Assembly: GCA_016765515.1 (NCBI GenBank)
Contig: JAESPT010000461.1
Coordinates: 1-9,121, forward strand
Length of the DNA stretch: 9,121 nt
From: Sneathiella sp.
GTDB lineage: Bacteria; Pseudomonadota; Alphaproteobacteria; Sneathiellales; Sneathiellaceae
Reading direction: 5' to 3'
In this document: positions 1 to 6,320 of the stretch, one piece after another
Numbering within the stretch: position 1 is the first letter of the stretch
How the letters are laid out: each line of letters opens with the position of its first letter
The notes under the pieces: generated by a model
Database searches by the model: none
Seen by the model: only the letters and a program-made list of their open reading frames with translations
What the model was told of the DNA's origin: nothing
Position numbers and translations under genes: made by a program

Positions 1-25
1 GCTCTACCAACTGAGCTAAGCGCCC
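1..25 (-). tRNA. tRNA, 5' part only (cut by window edge)
   Basis: Read on the minus strand, the first 25 bases start with GGGCGCT, which fits a seven-base acceptor strand. T8 and A9 follow, then the D-arm GCTC-AGTTGGTA-GAGC with the invariant GG of the D-loop. The anticodon, T-arm and 3' end lie to the left of the window, so the amino acid cannot be assigned; the 5' sequence would suit a Lys or Val tRNA, but that is a guess. The gene is preceded by a promoter-like pair at 46-75. Confidence 0.9.
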
Positions 26-45
26 TCCGTATAGGATGGGCGCGG

Positions 46-75
46 ACTATACCATTGGTTTTTTCCAGATGGCAA
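46..75 (-). promoter_or_regulatory. Probable sigma70-type promoter of the tRNA
   Basis: On the minus strand a -35 box TTGCCA (70-75) is followed after 18 bases by a -10 box TATAGT (46-51). The -10 box ends 20 bases before the first tRNA base, leaving room for a short leader that RNase P would remove. Match to consensus is 4/6 and 5/6. This is a sequence reading only. Confidence 0.55.
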
Positions 76-166
76 ACAAAAAGACCGGATATTCTTCAAT
101 AAAATGATCGCGTGTAACTTTTTTTGCGACCACCCCTTGAACGGGAACAAATCGCTTCCTATATAC

Positions 167-204
167 ACAGGCTCATGCATGAGTGGATGAGTTCCTGTCA
201 TCCA
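167..204. repeat. Cluster of overlapping inverted repeats
   Basis: CTCATGCATGAG at 172-183 is a perfect 12-bp palindrome. It abuts a perfect hairpin at 184-204, with arms TGGATGA and TCATCCA around a 7-base loop. A third pairing competes with both: ACAGGCTCAT (167-176) can pair with ATGAG (188-192) and CCTGT (194-198). The plus strand has TTTTT about a dozen bases after the hairpin, too far for a standard terminator. It could be a protein binding site or RNA fold. Confidence 0.5.
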
Positions 205-349
205 TATCGCAGTATTTTTCCTTCATAGCCCGCAAGGGATGATGTTCAGAGGTCTACCACAGGTAGGGAACCAGAGACCGGTAGCAGTCGTCAGATGGAT
301 TATTCTGTGTTTAAAGGCGCGTATTTCACGGCAAGAAGAGACGAATTCT

Positions 350-462
350 GACCGGTGATACGACTATCCTACCCGCGTTTCGAGCTGGTGCATTCCCGTG
401 CATCTCTCTCGGTCGCGACCCCTGTATTATGTTCCAAGTCCAAGAGAACCGTATCACCGGTC
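350..462. repeat. 113-bp element bounded by a 13-bp perfect inverted repeat
   Basis: GACCGGTGATACG at 350-362 is the exact reverse complement of 450-462, with 87 bases between them. The interior contains the perfect 10-bp palindrome GGTCGCGACC (411-420) and the repeated hexamer GTGCAT. The layout fits either the closing stem of a structured RNA or the terminal repeats of a miniature transposable element. I find no clear target-site duplication next to the ends, and the interior resembles none of 6S, SRP or RNase P RNA that I can recall. Confidence 0.5.
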
Positions 463-601
463 CTTCTTTTTGAAAAGGAGAATAATCAGACAAAATATTC
501 TCGTTGTGCCCCTACAAGCTAGATTATTCAGGGCAACACCAGAACAACATAATTTACAAAAAACAAATTTACCGATAATAAAAACCTGAGGGAGGATTGT
601 C

Positions 602-1303
602 CTATTCTTGGGGTAATCGCGCTTGGATATTTTGTAAATAGGCTTCCACATCCAGCGTTGCTGCCGATGTAATCTCCAATTCCCGATCCTCAAAAACATC
701 CCGCTCGGGATATTTCTCGGCCCATGCGGCTATGGTTTCATCCCGCTCCAGGATCAGTGTCTTGATCACCGGTTTGAACAGCTGAATAAACCCGGTCATC
801 CAGACATTCACCGGCCAGGAAGGCGGCACCAGGTCAATTTCAAACTGATCGATCAGGGAAATGACATCTTCTGCCGTATACCAGTTTTCCGCGGTCACCC
901 AGCGATTGGTTGTGAAGAGCTTAAGGGGAAACCCCTTGGCGTCCATGGAGATGCCAATCAGGTGGGTAAGATCATCGTCCCGCTCATCCATAAAATCCTG
1001 ATGGGACTGGTCTTTAATCGGTTTTATGGTTTCAAGCATGCCATCGGAGCGAATAAAGGTATGGAAATGCCCATGTTCACCGCCCCGGTGAGAATGGTAA
1101 TAATATTGGCTGTGGCTTTCCGGATCAAAAATATCGCCCGGTGGATAATGATCCATTTCATAAAAGGTTCCGTGCCCCTTTATGACTTCACCAATAATAT
1201 TGTCGCTGGATTTCGCCAGGACCCGATAACAATTAAGAACCTGGCGGCCAGCCTCTGCCATTTCTTCCAATTCCGCAGCGCTCAGCGCATCCCAGTCCAG
1301 CAT
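602..1303 (-). CDS. Conserved hypothetical protein with a His-rich motif
   Basis: This encodes a 233-residue soluble protein with no signal peptide or membrane segment, so it is probably cytoplasmic. I do not recognise a characterised function. The pattern resembles a family I recall under the name DUF6969, but I am unsure of that number. The most distinctive part is around residues 68-85, YYYHSHRGGEHGHFHTF, with His70, 72, 77, 79 and 81, which looks suited to metal binding. The C-terminal third is acidic and helical. The ATG at 1303 is chosen over a TTG at 1318 because GGAG lies seven bases before it. It is the last of three minus-strand genes, 103 bases after the small CNPC gene; a strong hairpin in that gap may separate or attenuate it. 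Confidence 0.75.
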   Translation of the reverse strand: MLDWDALSAAELEEMAEAGRQVLNCYRVLAKSSDNIIGEVIKGHGTFYEMDHYPPGDIFDPESHSQYYYHSHRGGEHGHFHTFIRSDGMLETIKPIKDQSHQDFMDERDDDLTHLIGISMDAKGFPLKLFTTNRWVTAENWYTAEDVISLIDQFEIDLVPPSWPVNVWMTGFIQLFKPVIKTLILERDETIAAWAEKYPERDVFEDRELEITSAATLDVEAYLQNIQARLPQE

Positions 1304-1356
1304 AAATCCACTCCACAACGAACGCCTACGGTCAGGCTGGCCTTATCATAACATCA

Positions 1357-1380
1357 CGCGAGCCGCTTGTGCGACCCGCG
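1357..1380 (-). terminator. Strong stem-loop after the small CNPC gene (terminator or processing site)
   Basis: On the minus strand CGCGGGTCGC-ACAA-GCGGCTCGCG forms a 10-bp stem with a four-base loop. Two of the pairs are G-U, so the fold is complete only in minus-strand RNA; in the other strand they become A-C mismatches. It starts 26 bases after the stop of the small CNPC gene. The bases after it (TGATGTTATGATAA) are AT-rich but have no U run, so it may stabilise the mRNA end or attenuate rather than terminate fully. Confidence 0.45.
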
Positions 1381-1406
1381 TTAAATTTCTTTTATAACGT
1401 AAAGAC

Positions 1407-1688
1407 TTAGCTTGCTTTGCAAGGGTTCTTTTTAGCCGCACAGGGGTTGCAAGGATTGCAAGCATTCTTTTTGGCGGCGCAAGGATTACAAGGATTGCAG
1501 GCATTCTTCTTTGCTGCACAGGGGTTGCAAGGATTGCAGGCATTCTTTTTCTTGGCAGAACAAGGGCTGCAGGCAGCAACCACAACACCATCAAGGGAGG
1601 ACGCTTGGGCGACGGGTACCGCGGCAATCGCTGCAGCAGACAAGACTGAAAGGGTTAGCGCTGTCACTTTAAGGGAACTCTTCAACAT
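1407..1688 (-). CDS. Small exported Cys-rich CNPC-repeat protein
   Basis: This 93-residue protein begins with a clear Sec signal peptide: lysines at 3 and 7, a hydrophobic Leu/Ala stretch, and likely cleavage after AQA near residue 29. The mature part is almost entirely repeat: CSPC at 40-43, then three perfect copies of the 13-residue unit [13 protein letters not shown] (49-87), then a final NPC. It has 12 cysteines, all spaced as CxxC or multiples, plus many lysines. No enzyme domain is present. Such a protein could bind soft metals or act as a thiol buffer in the periplasm; this is inferred from composition. The ATG has AGGAG six to seven bases upstream. It lies 94 bases downstream of the P460/CNPC gene on the same strand, probably cotranscribed, though TTAGAA-18-TATTAT just upstream could be a weak internal promoter. 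I do not know a named family for it. Confidence 0.85.
   Translation of the reverse strand: MLKSSLKVTALTLSVLSAAAIAAVPVAQASSLDGVVVAACSPCSAKKKNACNPCNPCAAKKNACNPCNPCAAKKNACNPCNPCAAKKNPCKAS
1428..1544 (-). repeat. Three tandem 39-bp coding repeats
   Basis: Three contiguous 39-base units each encode [13 protein letters not shown]. The protein sequence is identical in all three, while the DNA differs at scattered, mostly third codon positions, which points to selection on the protein rather than a very recent duplication. Confidence 0.9.
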
Positions 1689-1782
1689 TTTTCTCTCCTG
1701 TTAAGATAATATTCACGTAAAAAATAGTTTTCTAATTATGGGTTTGCCTTTGAAACCAGAGACATATTCCGGTAAACGAACA

Positions 1783-2814
1783 TTATTTTCGGTGTTCATC
1801 CGGCAGAAACAGCAGGTAATCCTGATCTTCTGCACCAGCTTCATGACATTCCGCACAGAACGTCATTCCTGCTGAATTCTTTCCATTTGTCCGGCCAAAA
1901 ACCGCCCCAGTGGGCATGACCAGACTGTAGCGCCAGTTTCCTGTTTTAGGCGCAAATCCAGCCTGCATTTTCTCCATCAGGAATAGGGGGCCGGCCGCGA
2001 CCTTGCCGTTGGCATTCACCGAAAAGCTATCTTTGGCAATGACAGAGCCAACGGGCATGGTGCCAATTTCCTCATATTTCATATATTCCTTGGCGGCGAT
2101 TTCATTGACCCAGTTATTAACATGGCGGTTACCATGGGTAGCCGCCACATAAGGACTGGTCGCTACATTCACCCATGTTTCATATCCGGCCATTTCAGGA
2201 ATGCCTGATTTGGCATATCCAGCCAATAAATCAGCCTGGATATTTTTATAGGCGGCTGTCGCCTGAGCGGTTGTCAGTTCCGGTGCTTCGGCAGATGCCG
2301 CACACGGATTACAGGGATTGCAGGGATTAGACGCGGCGCATGGATTACACGGGTTCTTGGCGGCACACGGATTACACGGGTTTTTCGCGGCGCAAGGGTT
2401 ACACGGATTTTTGGCGGCGCAGGGGTTACAAGGATTACACGCGTTCGCTTTTTTGGCAGCACAAGGATTACAGGGGTTACAAGCGTTCGCTTTTTTGGCT
2501 GCACATGGATTGCAAGCGTTGGTCTTTTTGACAGCACACGGATTGCACGGATTTTTTGCGGCGCAGGGGTTGCATGGATTACACGCGTTCGCTTTTTTAG
2601 CGGCGCACGGGTTACACGCCGCGGCGACGAGAATATCGCCGCTTTTGGAAGGCGCCGCTGTCCTTGAAACAGCTGCGGGATTAGACGATGGTTTCGGATG
2701 AAAGGCCCCTTGCCCTTGAGAGGCAAAAACAATGCTGCCGGAAGTAAGAATACCAACACCAACAATCGCCGGAATAACCACTGAATATCTGAGCCTGTTT
2801 TTCAAAGCCTGCAT
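1783..2814 (-). CDS. Exported CNPC-repeat / cytochrome P460-domain fusion protein
   Basis: This 343-residue protein has three parts. Residues 1-32 are a signal peptide or anchor (KNRLRY, then a hydrophobic run ending VFA). Residues 67-171 hold a Cys-rich repeat with 24 cysteines in CNPC and CNPCNPC blocks separated by AAKKANA or AAKN. Residues about 178-343 look like a cytochrome P460 domain: [29 protein letters not shown], then the c-type haem motif CAECH (320-324) followed by DYLLF, the usual end of this family. P460 cytochromes bind a c-haem often crosslinked to a lysine, and oxidise hydroxylamine or bind NO; Lys261 is a candidate crosslink residue, but I cannot align it. The start at 2814 is chosen over in-frame upstream starts because GGGAG lies eight bases before it and the signal peptide begins there. 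It is the first gene of the minus-strand group. The Cys-rich insert is unusual for P460 proteins. Confidence 0.85.
   Translation of the reverse strand: MQALKNRLRYSVVIPAIVGVGILTSGSIVFASQGQGAFHPKPSSNPAAVSRTAAPSKSGDILVAAACNPCAAKKANACNPCNPCAAKNPCNPCAVKKTNACNPCAAKKANACNPCNPCAAKKANACNPCNPCAAKNPCNPCAAKNPCNPCAAKNPCNPCAASNPCNPCNPCAASAEAPELTTAQATAAYKNIQADLLAGYAKSGIPEMAGYETWVNVATSPYVAATHGNRHVNNWVNEIAAKEYMKYEEIGTMPVGSVIAKDSFSVNANGKVAAGPLFLMEKMQAGFAPKTGNWRYSLVMPTGAVFGRTNGKNSAGMTFCAECHEAGAEDQDYLLFLPDEHRK
2302..2616 (-). repeat. Tandem coding repeat, CNPC region of the P460 fusion
   Basis: About 315 bases of short imperfect repeats encode CNPC(NPC)AAK units of two spacer lengths, AAKKANA and AAKN. The same unit occurs in the small gene at 1428-1544, so the two regions look related by duplication. 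In-register repeats of this kind can change copy number by slippage or recombination without shifting the frame. Confidence 0.9.
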
Positions 2815-2947
2815 TGTATAATCTCCCAAAATCATTACGCGCATTTGCACTTGAATTGTGCCACTTGATAAGTTGAATATGTCATGTGCATGCCCCGTTC
2901 TCTAATAACGTTGCTTCAAATAACTGTGACATTCTGAGAGGTTCCTT
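2815..2947. promoter_or_regulatory. Divergent intergenic region with direct repeats
   Basis: This 133-bp spacer must hold promoters for both the minus-strand CNPC/P460 group and the plus-strand SUMF1-like gene. CACTTGA occurs twice, at 2848-2854 and 2862-2868, 14 bases apart, and a third TTGAAT follows at 2873. GCAC (2847-2850) and GTGC (2858-2861) form a short inverted repeat. A poor plus-strand promoter match is TTGCAC, 16 bases, GATAAG. I cannot place either promoter with confidence; the repeats could be a shared operator. Confidence 0.4.
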
Positions 2948-3817
2948 ATGGTGTTCATCAAGTTCATAAGTTCTTTTGTCCTTTGCCTGATTTTGTTTGC
3001 TCTGCCCCGCAGTGCACTTTCAGACAACGCGGCCCCTCTTATGCCTTCGGTGCAGTCAATCGCAGCAGGCTCCTTTATCCGTGGATCTGACCGCAAAGAA
3101 CGGGAGATGGCGTATCAGCTTGATGAAAAAGCCTATGACCACAGTAGAACCAGAGAGGGGCGCTGGTATGAAAGTGAGTTTAAAAGAGGCTCCGTCACAA
3201 TCCCTGACTTTTCCGTGACAACAACACTCGTCACCAATCGGGAATACGCCGTTTTTATAACCGACACCGCACACCCGGCCCCGAATGTGAGCGAAGACAC
3301 CTGGAAAAAGTACGGCTTGATCCACCCGTTTAAGCGAACGCGCAAATTTGCCTGGAAATCCGGCACCTATCCAGCAGGGCGGGCAGACCATCCCGTTGTC
3401 CTGGTTTCATGGCACGACGTCAGCGCCTATGCCGTCTGGCTTTCCCGAAAAACCAACAAACATTGGCAATTGCCAACCGAGACCCAATGGGAGAAAGCGG
3501 CACGGGGGACGGATGGCCGATATTTTCCGTGGGGAAAAGACTTTGATCCGGCAAAACTCAACAGCCATGACCTGGGTCCTTTCGATACCCTGCCAGTTGG
3601 ACAATTCCCCCTCGGTAAAAGTCCATTTGGACTTCTCGATATGGCTGGCCAGGTATTTGAATGGACCCGGGACACAACAGAAAACGGGAGAGTTATTGTA
3701 AAAGGTGGATCCTGGGATGATCAGGGCTGCGGTGTCTGCCGCCCCGCCGCCCGCCATAGCCGCCCGGATTTATTGAAACACAACCTGATTGGTTTTCGGT
3801 TGGTATACGAGCAATAA
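2948..3817 (+). CDS. Exported SUMF1/FGE-like (formylglycine-generating enzyme family) protein
   Basis: This 289-residue protein has a signal peptide (MVFIKF, hydrophobic core, likely cleavage after ALS near 25) and one SUMF1/FGE-sulfatase domain from about residue 38 to the end. Family landmarks are IAAGSFIRGS, TTTLVTNREYAVF, DHPVVLVSWHDVSAYAVWLS, LPTETQWEKAARG, YFPWG, SPFGLLDMAGQVFEWT, VKGGSWDD and GFRLV at the C-terminus. True formylglycine-generating enzymes need a cysteine pair shortly after the GGS motif; here the stretch is GGSWDDQGCGVCRPAAR (253-269), with a CGVC pair at 261/264 instead, so FGE activity is doubtful. Related proteins include NirV, found beside copper nitrite reductase, and EgtB/PvdO-type enzymes. 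GAGAGG lies six bases before the ATG. It is divergent from the P460/CNPC gene and may serve the same pathway, which is inference. Confidence 0.85.
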   Translation: MVFIKFISSFVLCLILFALPRSALSDNAAPLMPSVQSIAAGSFIRGSDRKEREMAYQLDEKAYDHSRTREGRWYESEFKRGSVTIPDFSVTTTLVTNREYAVFITDTAHPAPNVSEDTWKKYGLIHPFKRTRKFAWKSGTYPAGRADHPVVLVSWHDVSAYAVWLSRKTNKHWQLPTETQWEKAARGTDGRYFPWGKDFDPAKLNSHDLGPFDTLPVGQFPLGKSPFGLLDMAGQVFEWTRDTTENGRVIVKGGSWDDQGCGVCRPAARHSRPDLLKHNLIGFRLVYEQ

Positions 3818-3831
3818 TAGGACGATGAATC

Positions 3832-3848
3832 AAAAATAAACTATTTTT
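3832..3848 (+). terminator. Weak AT-only inverted repeat after the SUMF1-like gene
   Basis: AAAAATA and TATTTTT form a perfect 7-bp inverted repeat around a three-base loop, 14 bases after the stop codon. The stem has no GC pairs, so it would be a poor terminator; it also overlaps the promoter region of the kinase gene. Confidence 0.25.
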
Positions 3849-3875
3849 ATGAGCACTTACGTATACTTATATAAT
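3847..3875 (+). promoter_or_regulatory. Possible promoter of the signalling operon
   Basis: A perfect -10 box TATAAT (3870-3875) sits 17 bases after a poor -35 box TTATGA (3847-3852), in a very AT-rich stretch. It would leave a leader of roughly 80 bases before the kinase ATG at 3966. In such AT-rich DNA a chance TATAAT is not rare. Confidence 0.4.
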
Positions 3876-3965
3876 ATTAGTATATTCTAATTAAAAATTA
3901 ACTAAAATCCTCTCTAATACAACTCATGAATAAAGTAGCAAAAAATTCGAGAGGCGTAGCAGAGT

Positions 3966-5744
3966 ATGGATCAATTGCAACCGGCCAAAATTCTAGCCTC
4001 TGAGCAGCGAAAAAAACTACAGCGTTCCGGTAGTATGCATTGGGCGCATTGGAGCGTCGTTTTCCTCTCAATTATTTTGACCATTGGTGCCTGGTATTTT
4101 GCCAAAGATCAAGTAAACGAAAAAAACAGAGAAAAATTCTTCCGAGAGGCCAATCAGGTTATCGAACTTGTCATTGAACGCATGAACCTCTACGAAAATG
4201 CGTTATGGAGTGCTGCGGCTTTTATCGATGCCAATAATGGTGAGATCAATTACGAGGATTGGCTAACCTATTCGCAAAGCCTAAACATTGAAAACACCTA
4301 TCCAGGCGTCAATGGGATCGGCATCATTCATAGTATTAAACCCGAGAATTTGGAAAGTTATATCGCAAAAGAAAGAAAAACACGCCCTAACTATTCGGTT
4401 CATCCGGAACATAAAGAGGCGGAGAATTGGCCAATTACTCTTATCGAACCCGCATTACCCAATAAAAATGCCATTGGATTGGACATGGCGTTTGAAACAA
4501 ATCGATACACATCCATAAAAAAAGCAAGAGATACCGGCACGGCTCAATTAACCGGCCCGATAACATTGGTACAGGATGCCAAGAAAACGCCCGGCTTTCT
4601 TTTATATGTTCCTTTCTACAAAGGCACTGAGGATCCACAAAATCAAGATGAGCGCCGAGAACAAATTGTCGGTGTCACCTATGCCCCTTTCATTATGTAC
4701 AAACTTATGCAGGGGACACTGCAGCGTGAAAAAAGGCATGTAAACATCACGATAACTGATGGTGATGATTTACTTTTCAATGACAATCATTCCGGAGACG
4801 GTGCAGGTCAGGACAGTGAACCGCTTTTTCGAAAAGTAGAAAAAATTGAATTATATGGGCGTATGTGGAAATTTGATATTCGAACCAATTTATCGTTTCG
4901 TGAAGCAAACGCGAACAACCAGCCTTATTTTATTTTATTTGGTGGTGTTATCATTGACTTTCTTCTTCTCGGCCTCTTCATTTTCTTATCAAGAGCCAAC
5001 CGACATGCCCTGATATATGCAGATCAGATGACAGAAGAACTTCATATCAAGACACGACATCTGGAAAAATCCAACAAGGATTTGGAACAATTTTCCTATC
5101 TTGCATCTCATGACTTGAAATCGCCTTTAAATGCAATCAAACAACTTGTCAGCTGGATTAAAGAAGATTGCATTGAAATACTTCCTAAAAATTCCAAACA
5201 TCATCTTACTTTGCTGACCCAGAGAAGTGAAAGGATGATCAAATTACTGAATGATCTGCTGGACTATTCCCGACTTGATAAACTTGAACATTCAAACGAA
5301 ACCATCAACCTGAAACAAACATCTGCAGATGTGTTTGAAATGTACGAAAGCAATAATAATTTCAAGATTACTGTGCCAGATGTCGTCATTGACATCCCTA
5401 GAATTCCCTTTGAAATGGTTCTGAGAAATCTTATTTCAAACGCAATAAAACACCATGATGAAGGCAAAGGGAAAATTGAAATAAATTATGAAGCCTTGGT
5501 TGACATGCACAAAATTCGCGTCTCCGACGATGGTCCTGGGATCCCTGAAAATTTACAAGCGAAAGCAATGGAAATGTTTCAAACCCTGCAACCCAGAGAC
5601 AAAGTTGAAGGAAGTGGCATGGGACTAGCGATCGTTAATAAAATTGTGGACCAATATAGTGGCAGTGTCTCAATCGAACCCGGTACAGAAAGAGGGTTGG
5701 CAATTGTTATTCTTTGGCCAAAAACCAACACGCTCGAACAATAA
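3966..5744 (+). CDS. CHASE-domain membrane sensor histidine kinase
   Basis: This 592-residue inner-membrane kinase has a first membrane helix at about 27-46, a periplasmic CHASE domain at about 77-280 (PGVNGIGI, GLDMAFETNR, LTGPITLVQ, PGFLLYVPFY) and a second helix at about 321-343. A short coiled linker without an evident HAMP or PAS domain follows, then a HisKA domain with phosphoacceptor His382 in SHDLKSPL, and a HATPase domain with N box NLISNAIKHH (488-497), G1 DDGPGIP (521) and G2 GSGMGLAIV (549). All key kinase residues are present. CHASE domains bind small extracellular ligands; which one cannot be read here. The FSYLASHDL signature resembles phytochrome-type kinases that pair with Rcp1-like regulators, and exactly such a gene follows after 47 bases. 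GAGAGG lies 11 bases before the ATG. Confidence 0.93.
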   Translation: MDQLQPAKILASEQRKKLQRSGSMHWAHWSVVFLSIILTIGAWYFAKDQVNEKNREKFFREANQVIELVIERMNLYENALWSAAAFIDANNGEINYEDWLTYSQSLNIENTYPGVNGIGIIHSIKPENLESYIAKERKTRPNYSVHPEHKEAENWPITLIEPALPNKNAIGLDMAFETNRYTSIKKARDTGTAQLTGPITLVQDAKKTPGFLLYVPFYKGTEDPQNQDERREQIVGVTYAPFIMYKLMQGTLQREKRHVNITITDGDDLLFNDNHSGDGAGQDSEPLFRKVEKIELYGRMWKFDIRTNLSFREANANNQPYFILFGGVIIDFLLLGLFIFLSRANRHALIYADQMTEELHIKTRHLEKSNKDLEQFSYLASHDLKSPLNAIKQLVSWIKEDCIEILPKNSKHHLTLLTQRSERMIKLLNDLLDYSRLDKLEHSNETINLKQTSADVFEMYESNNNFKITVPDVVIDIPRIPFEMVLRNLISNAIKHHDEGKGKIEINYEALVDMHKIRVSDDGPGIPENLQAKAMEMFQTLQPRDKVEGSGMGLAIVNKIVDQYSGSVSIEPGTERGLAIVILWPKTNTLEQ

Positions 5745-5791
5745 CAGAAATACACAGTCAGTTGAAACAAGCGGGGAATCCAGAGGTCAAT

Positions 5792-6214
5792 ATGAGCAAC
5801 TCGAAAAAAGAAGTCACACTTCTCCTTGTGGAAGACGACGATATCGACGCGATGACAATTGAGCGCAGTTTTCAGAAAAAACGCATTGGAAACAGCATTA
5901 TTCGGACCTATGACGGTTATGAAGCACTGAAAATGTTACAAGATGGCAAGATACCGGCCCCTTTTGTAATTCTTCTTGATCTTCAAATGCCCCGCATGAA
6001 CGGGTTGGAATTTCTGCAACATATTAGAGCAGATCATAATTTATCAAGTAGCGTTATTTTTGTTTTGACAACATCCAAGGCAGAAGAAGATATGGTTGCC
6101 AGTTACCGACAACAAGTCGCTGGTTACTTCGTGAAAGATGAAGCAGGCGAACATTTCATCAACATGGTCGACATATTGGATAGCTATTGGAAAATTGTCC
6201 ATCTACCAAAATAG
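5792..6214 (+). CDS. Single-domain Rcp1-like response regulator
   Basis: This 140-residue protein is a lone CheY-like receiver with no output domain. The acidic pocket is VEDDDID (13-19), the phosphoacceptor is Asp63 in LLDLQMPRMNG, the switch Thr is in LTTSKAEED (92-100), and the conserved lysine is Lys115 in YFVKDEA. The LTTS-AEED-SY pattern is typical of Rcp1-type regulators encoded beside phytochrome-like kinases. The ATG at 5792 is preferred to an upstream in-frame start at 5714 that would overlap the kinase gene, because GAGG lies five bases before it and the receiver fold begins directly after it. It probably takes phosphate from the upstream kinase and acts by protein contact or in a phosphorelay. 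Confidence 0.92.
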   Translation: MSNSKKEVTLLLVEDDDIDAMTIERSFQKKRIGNSIIRTYDGYEALKMLQDGKIPAPFVILLDLQMPRMNGLEFLQHIRADHNLSSSVIFVLTTSKAEEDMVASYRQQVAGYFVKDEAGEHFINMVDILDSYWKIVHLPK

Positions 6215-6320
6215 TAGTCGCCTCATATTGATTTAAACAAAGGACTCCGAAAGGAAAACTACCGAACTTAAAAATTTTTATTTTAGTTAGAAAATTCGAA
6301 TAGCCCAGAGTTTTATATTC
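6215..6320 (+). promoter_or_regulatory. Intergenic region before the GGDEF-EAL gene
   Basis: This 106-base gap is AT-rich, with AAAAATTTTTATTTTAG near 6271-6287. I see no clear -35/-10 pair and no terminator stem. The ribosome binding site for the next gene is weak: AGAG lies about ten bases before the ATG at 6321. The gene may rely on read-through from the kinase and regulator genes. Confidence 0.3.

Larger units (their letters stand above)
76..601. other. Long non-coding stretch with inverted repeats
   Basis: I see no credible gene in these 526 bases: the open frames are short, lack convincing ribosome binding sites and resemble no family. The stretch lies downstream of the gene ending at 602 and upstream of the tRNA. 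It contains several perfect inverted repeats, at 167-204, 350-462 and 411-420, and three copies of the palindrome ACCGGT (277-282, 351-356, 456-461). Just after the stop at 602, the minus strand reads CCTCCCTCAGG followed by five T, which is too weak a stem for a confident terminator. A structured RNA or small mobile remnant is possible. Confidence 0.5.

Noticed and set aside
398..699. Open frames in the gene-free region and at the end of the His-rich gene
   Set aside because: They overlap each other or the real gene, have unlikely composition and no supporting ribosome binding site.
1417..1704. Plus-strand open frame antisense to the small CNPC gene
   Set aside because: It is the mirror of a tandem repeat and reads as a monotonous [12 protein letters not shown] pattern. 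The minus strand has a good ribosome binding site and a signal peptide.
2302..2616. Short regular repeats that could suggest a CRISPR array
   Set aside because: The units are contiguous, in frame and code for CNPC blocks. There are no unique spacers and no cas genes.
2318..2701. Plus-strand open frame opposite the P460 fusion repeats
   Set aside because: It has the same cause: the repeat lacks stop codons on the other strand. The minus frame continues into a recognisable P460 domain.
1783..2850. Start of the P460 fusion at 2850
   Set aside because: The upstream start is a GTG without a good ribosome binding site. The ATG at 2814 has GGGAG at correct spacing and starts the signal peptide.
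3966..3990. Direct regulation of the CNPC genes by the CHASE kinase
   Set aside because: The linked regulator has no DNA-binding domain, and nothing in the sequence ties the two blocks together beyond proximity.
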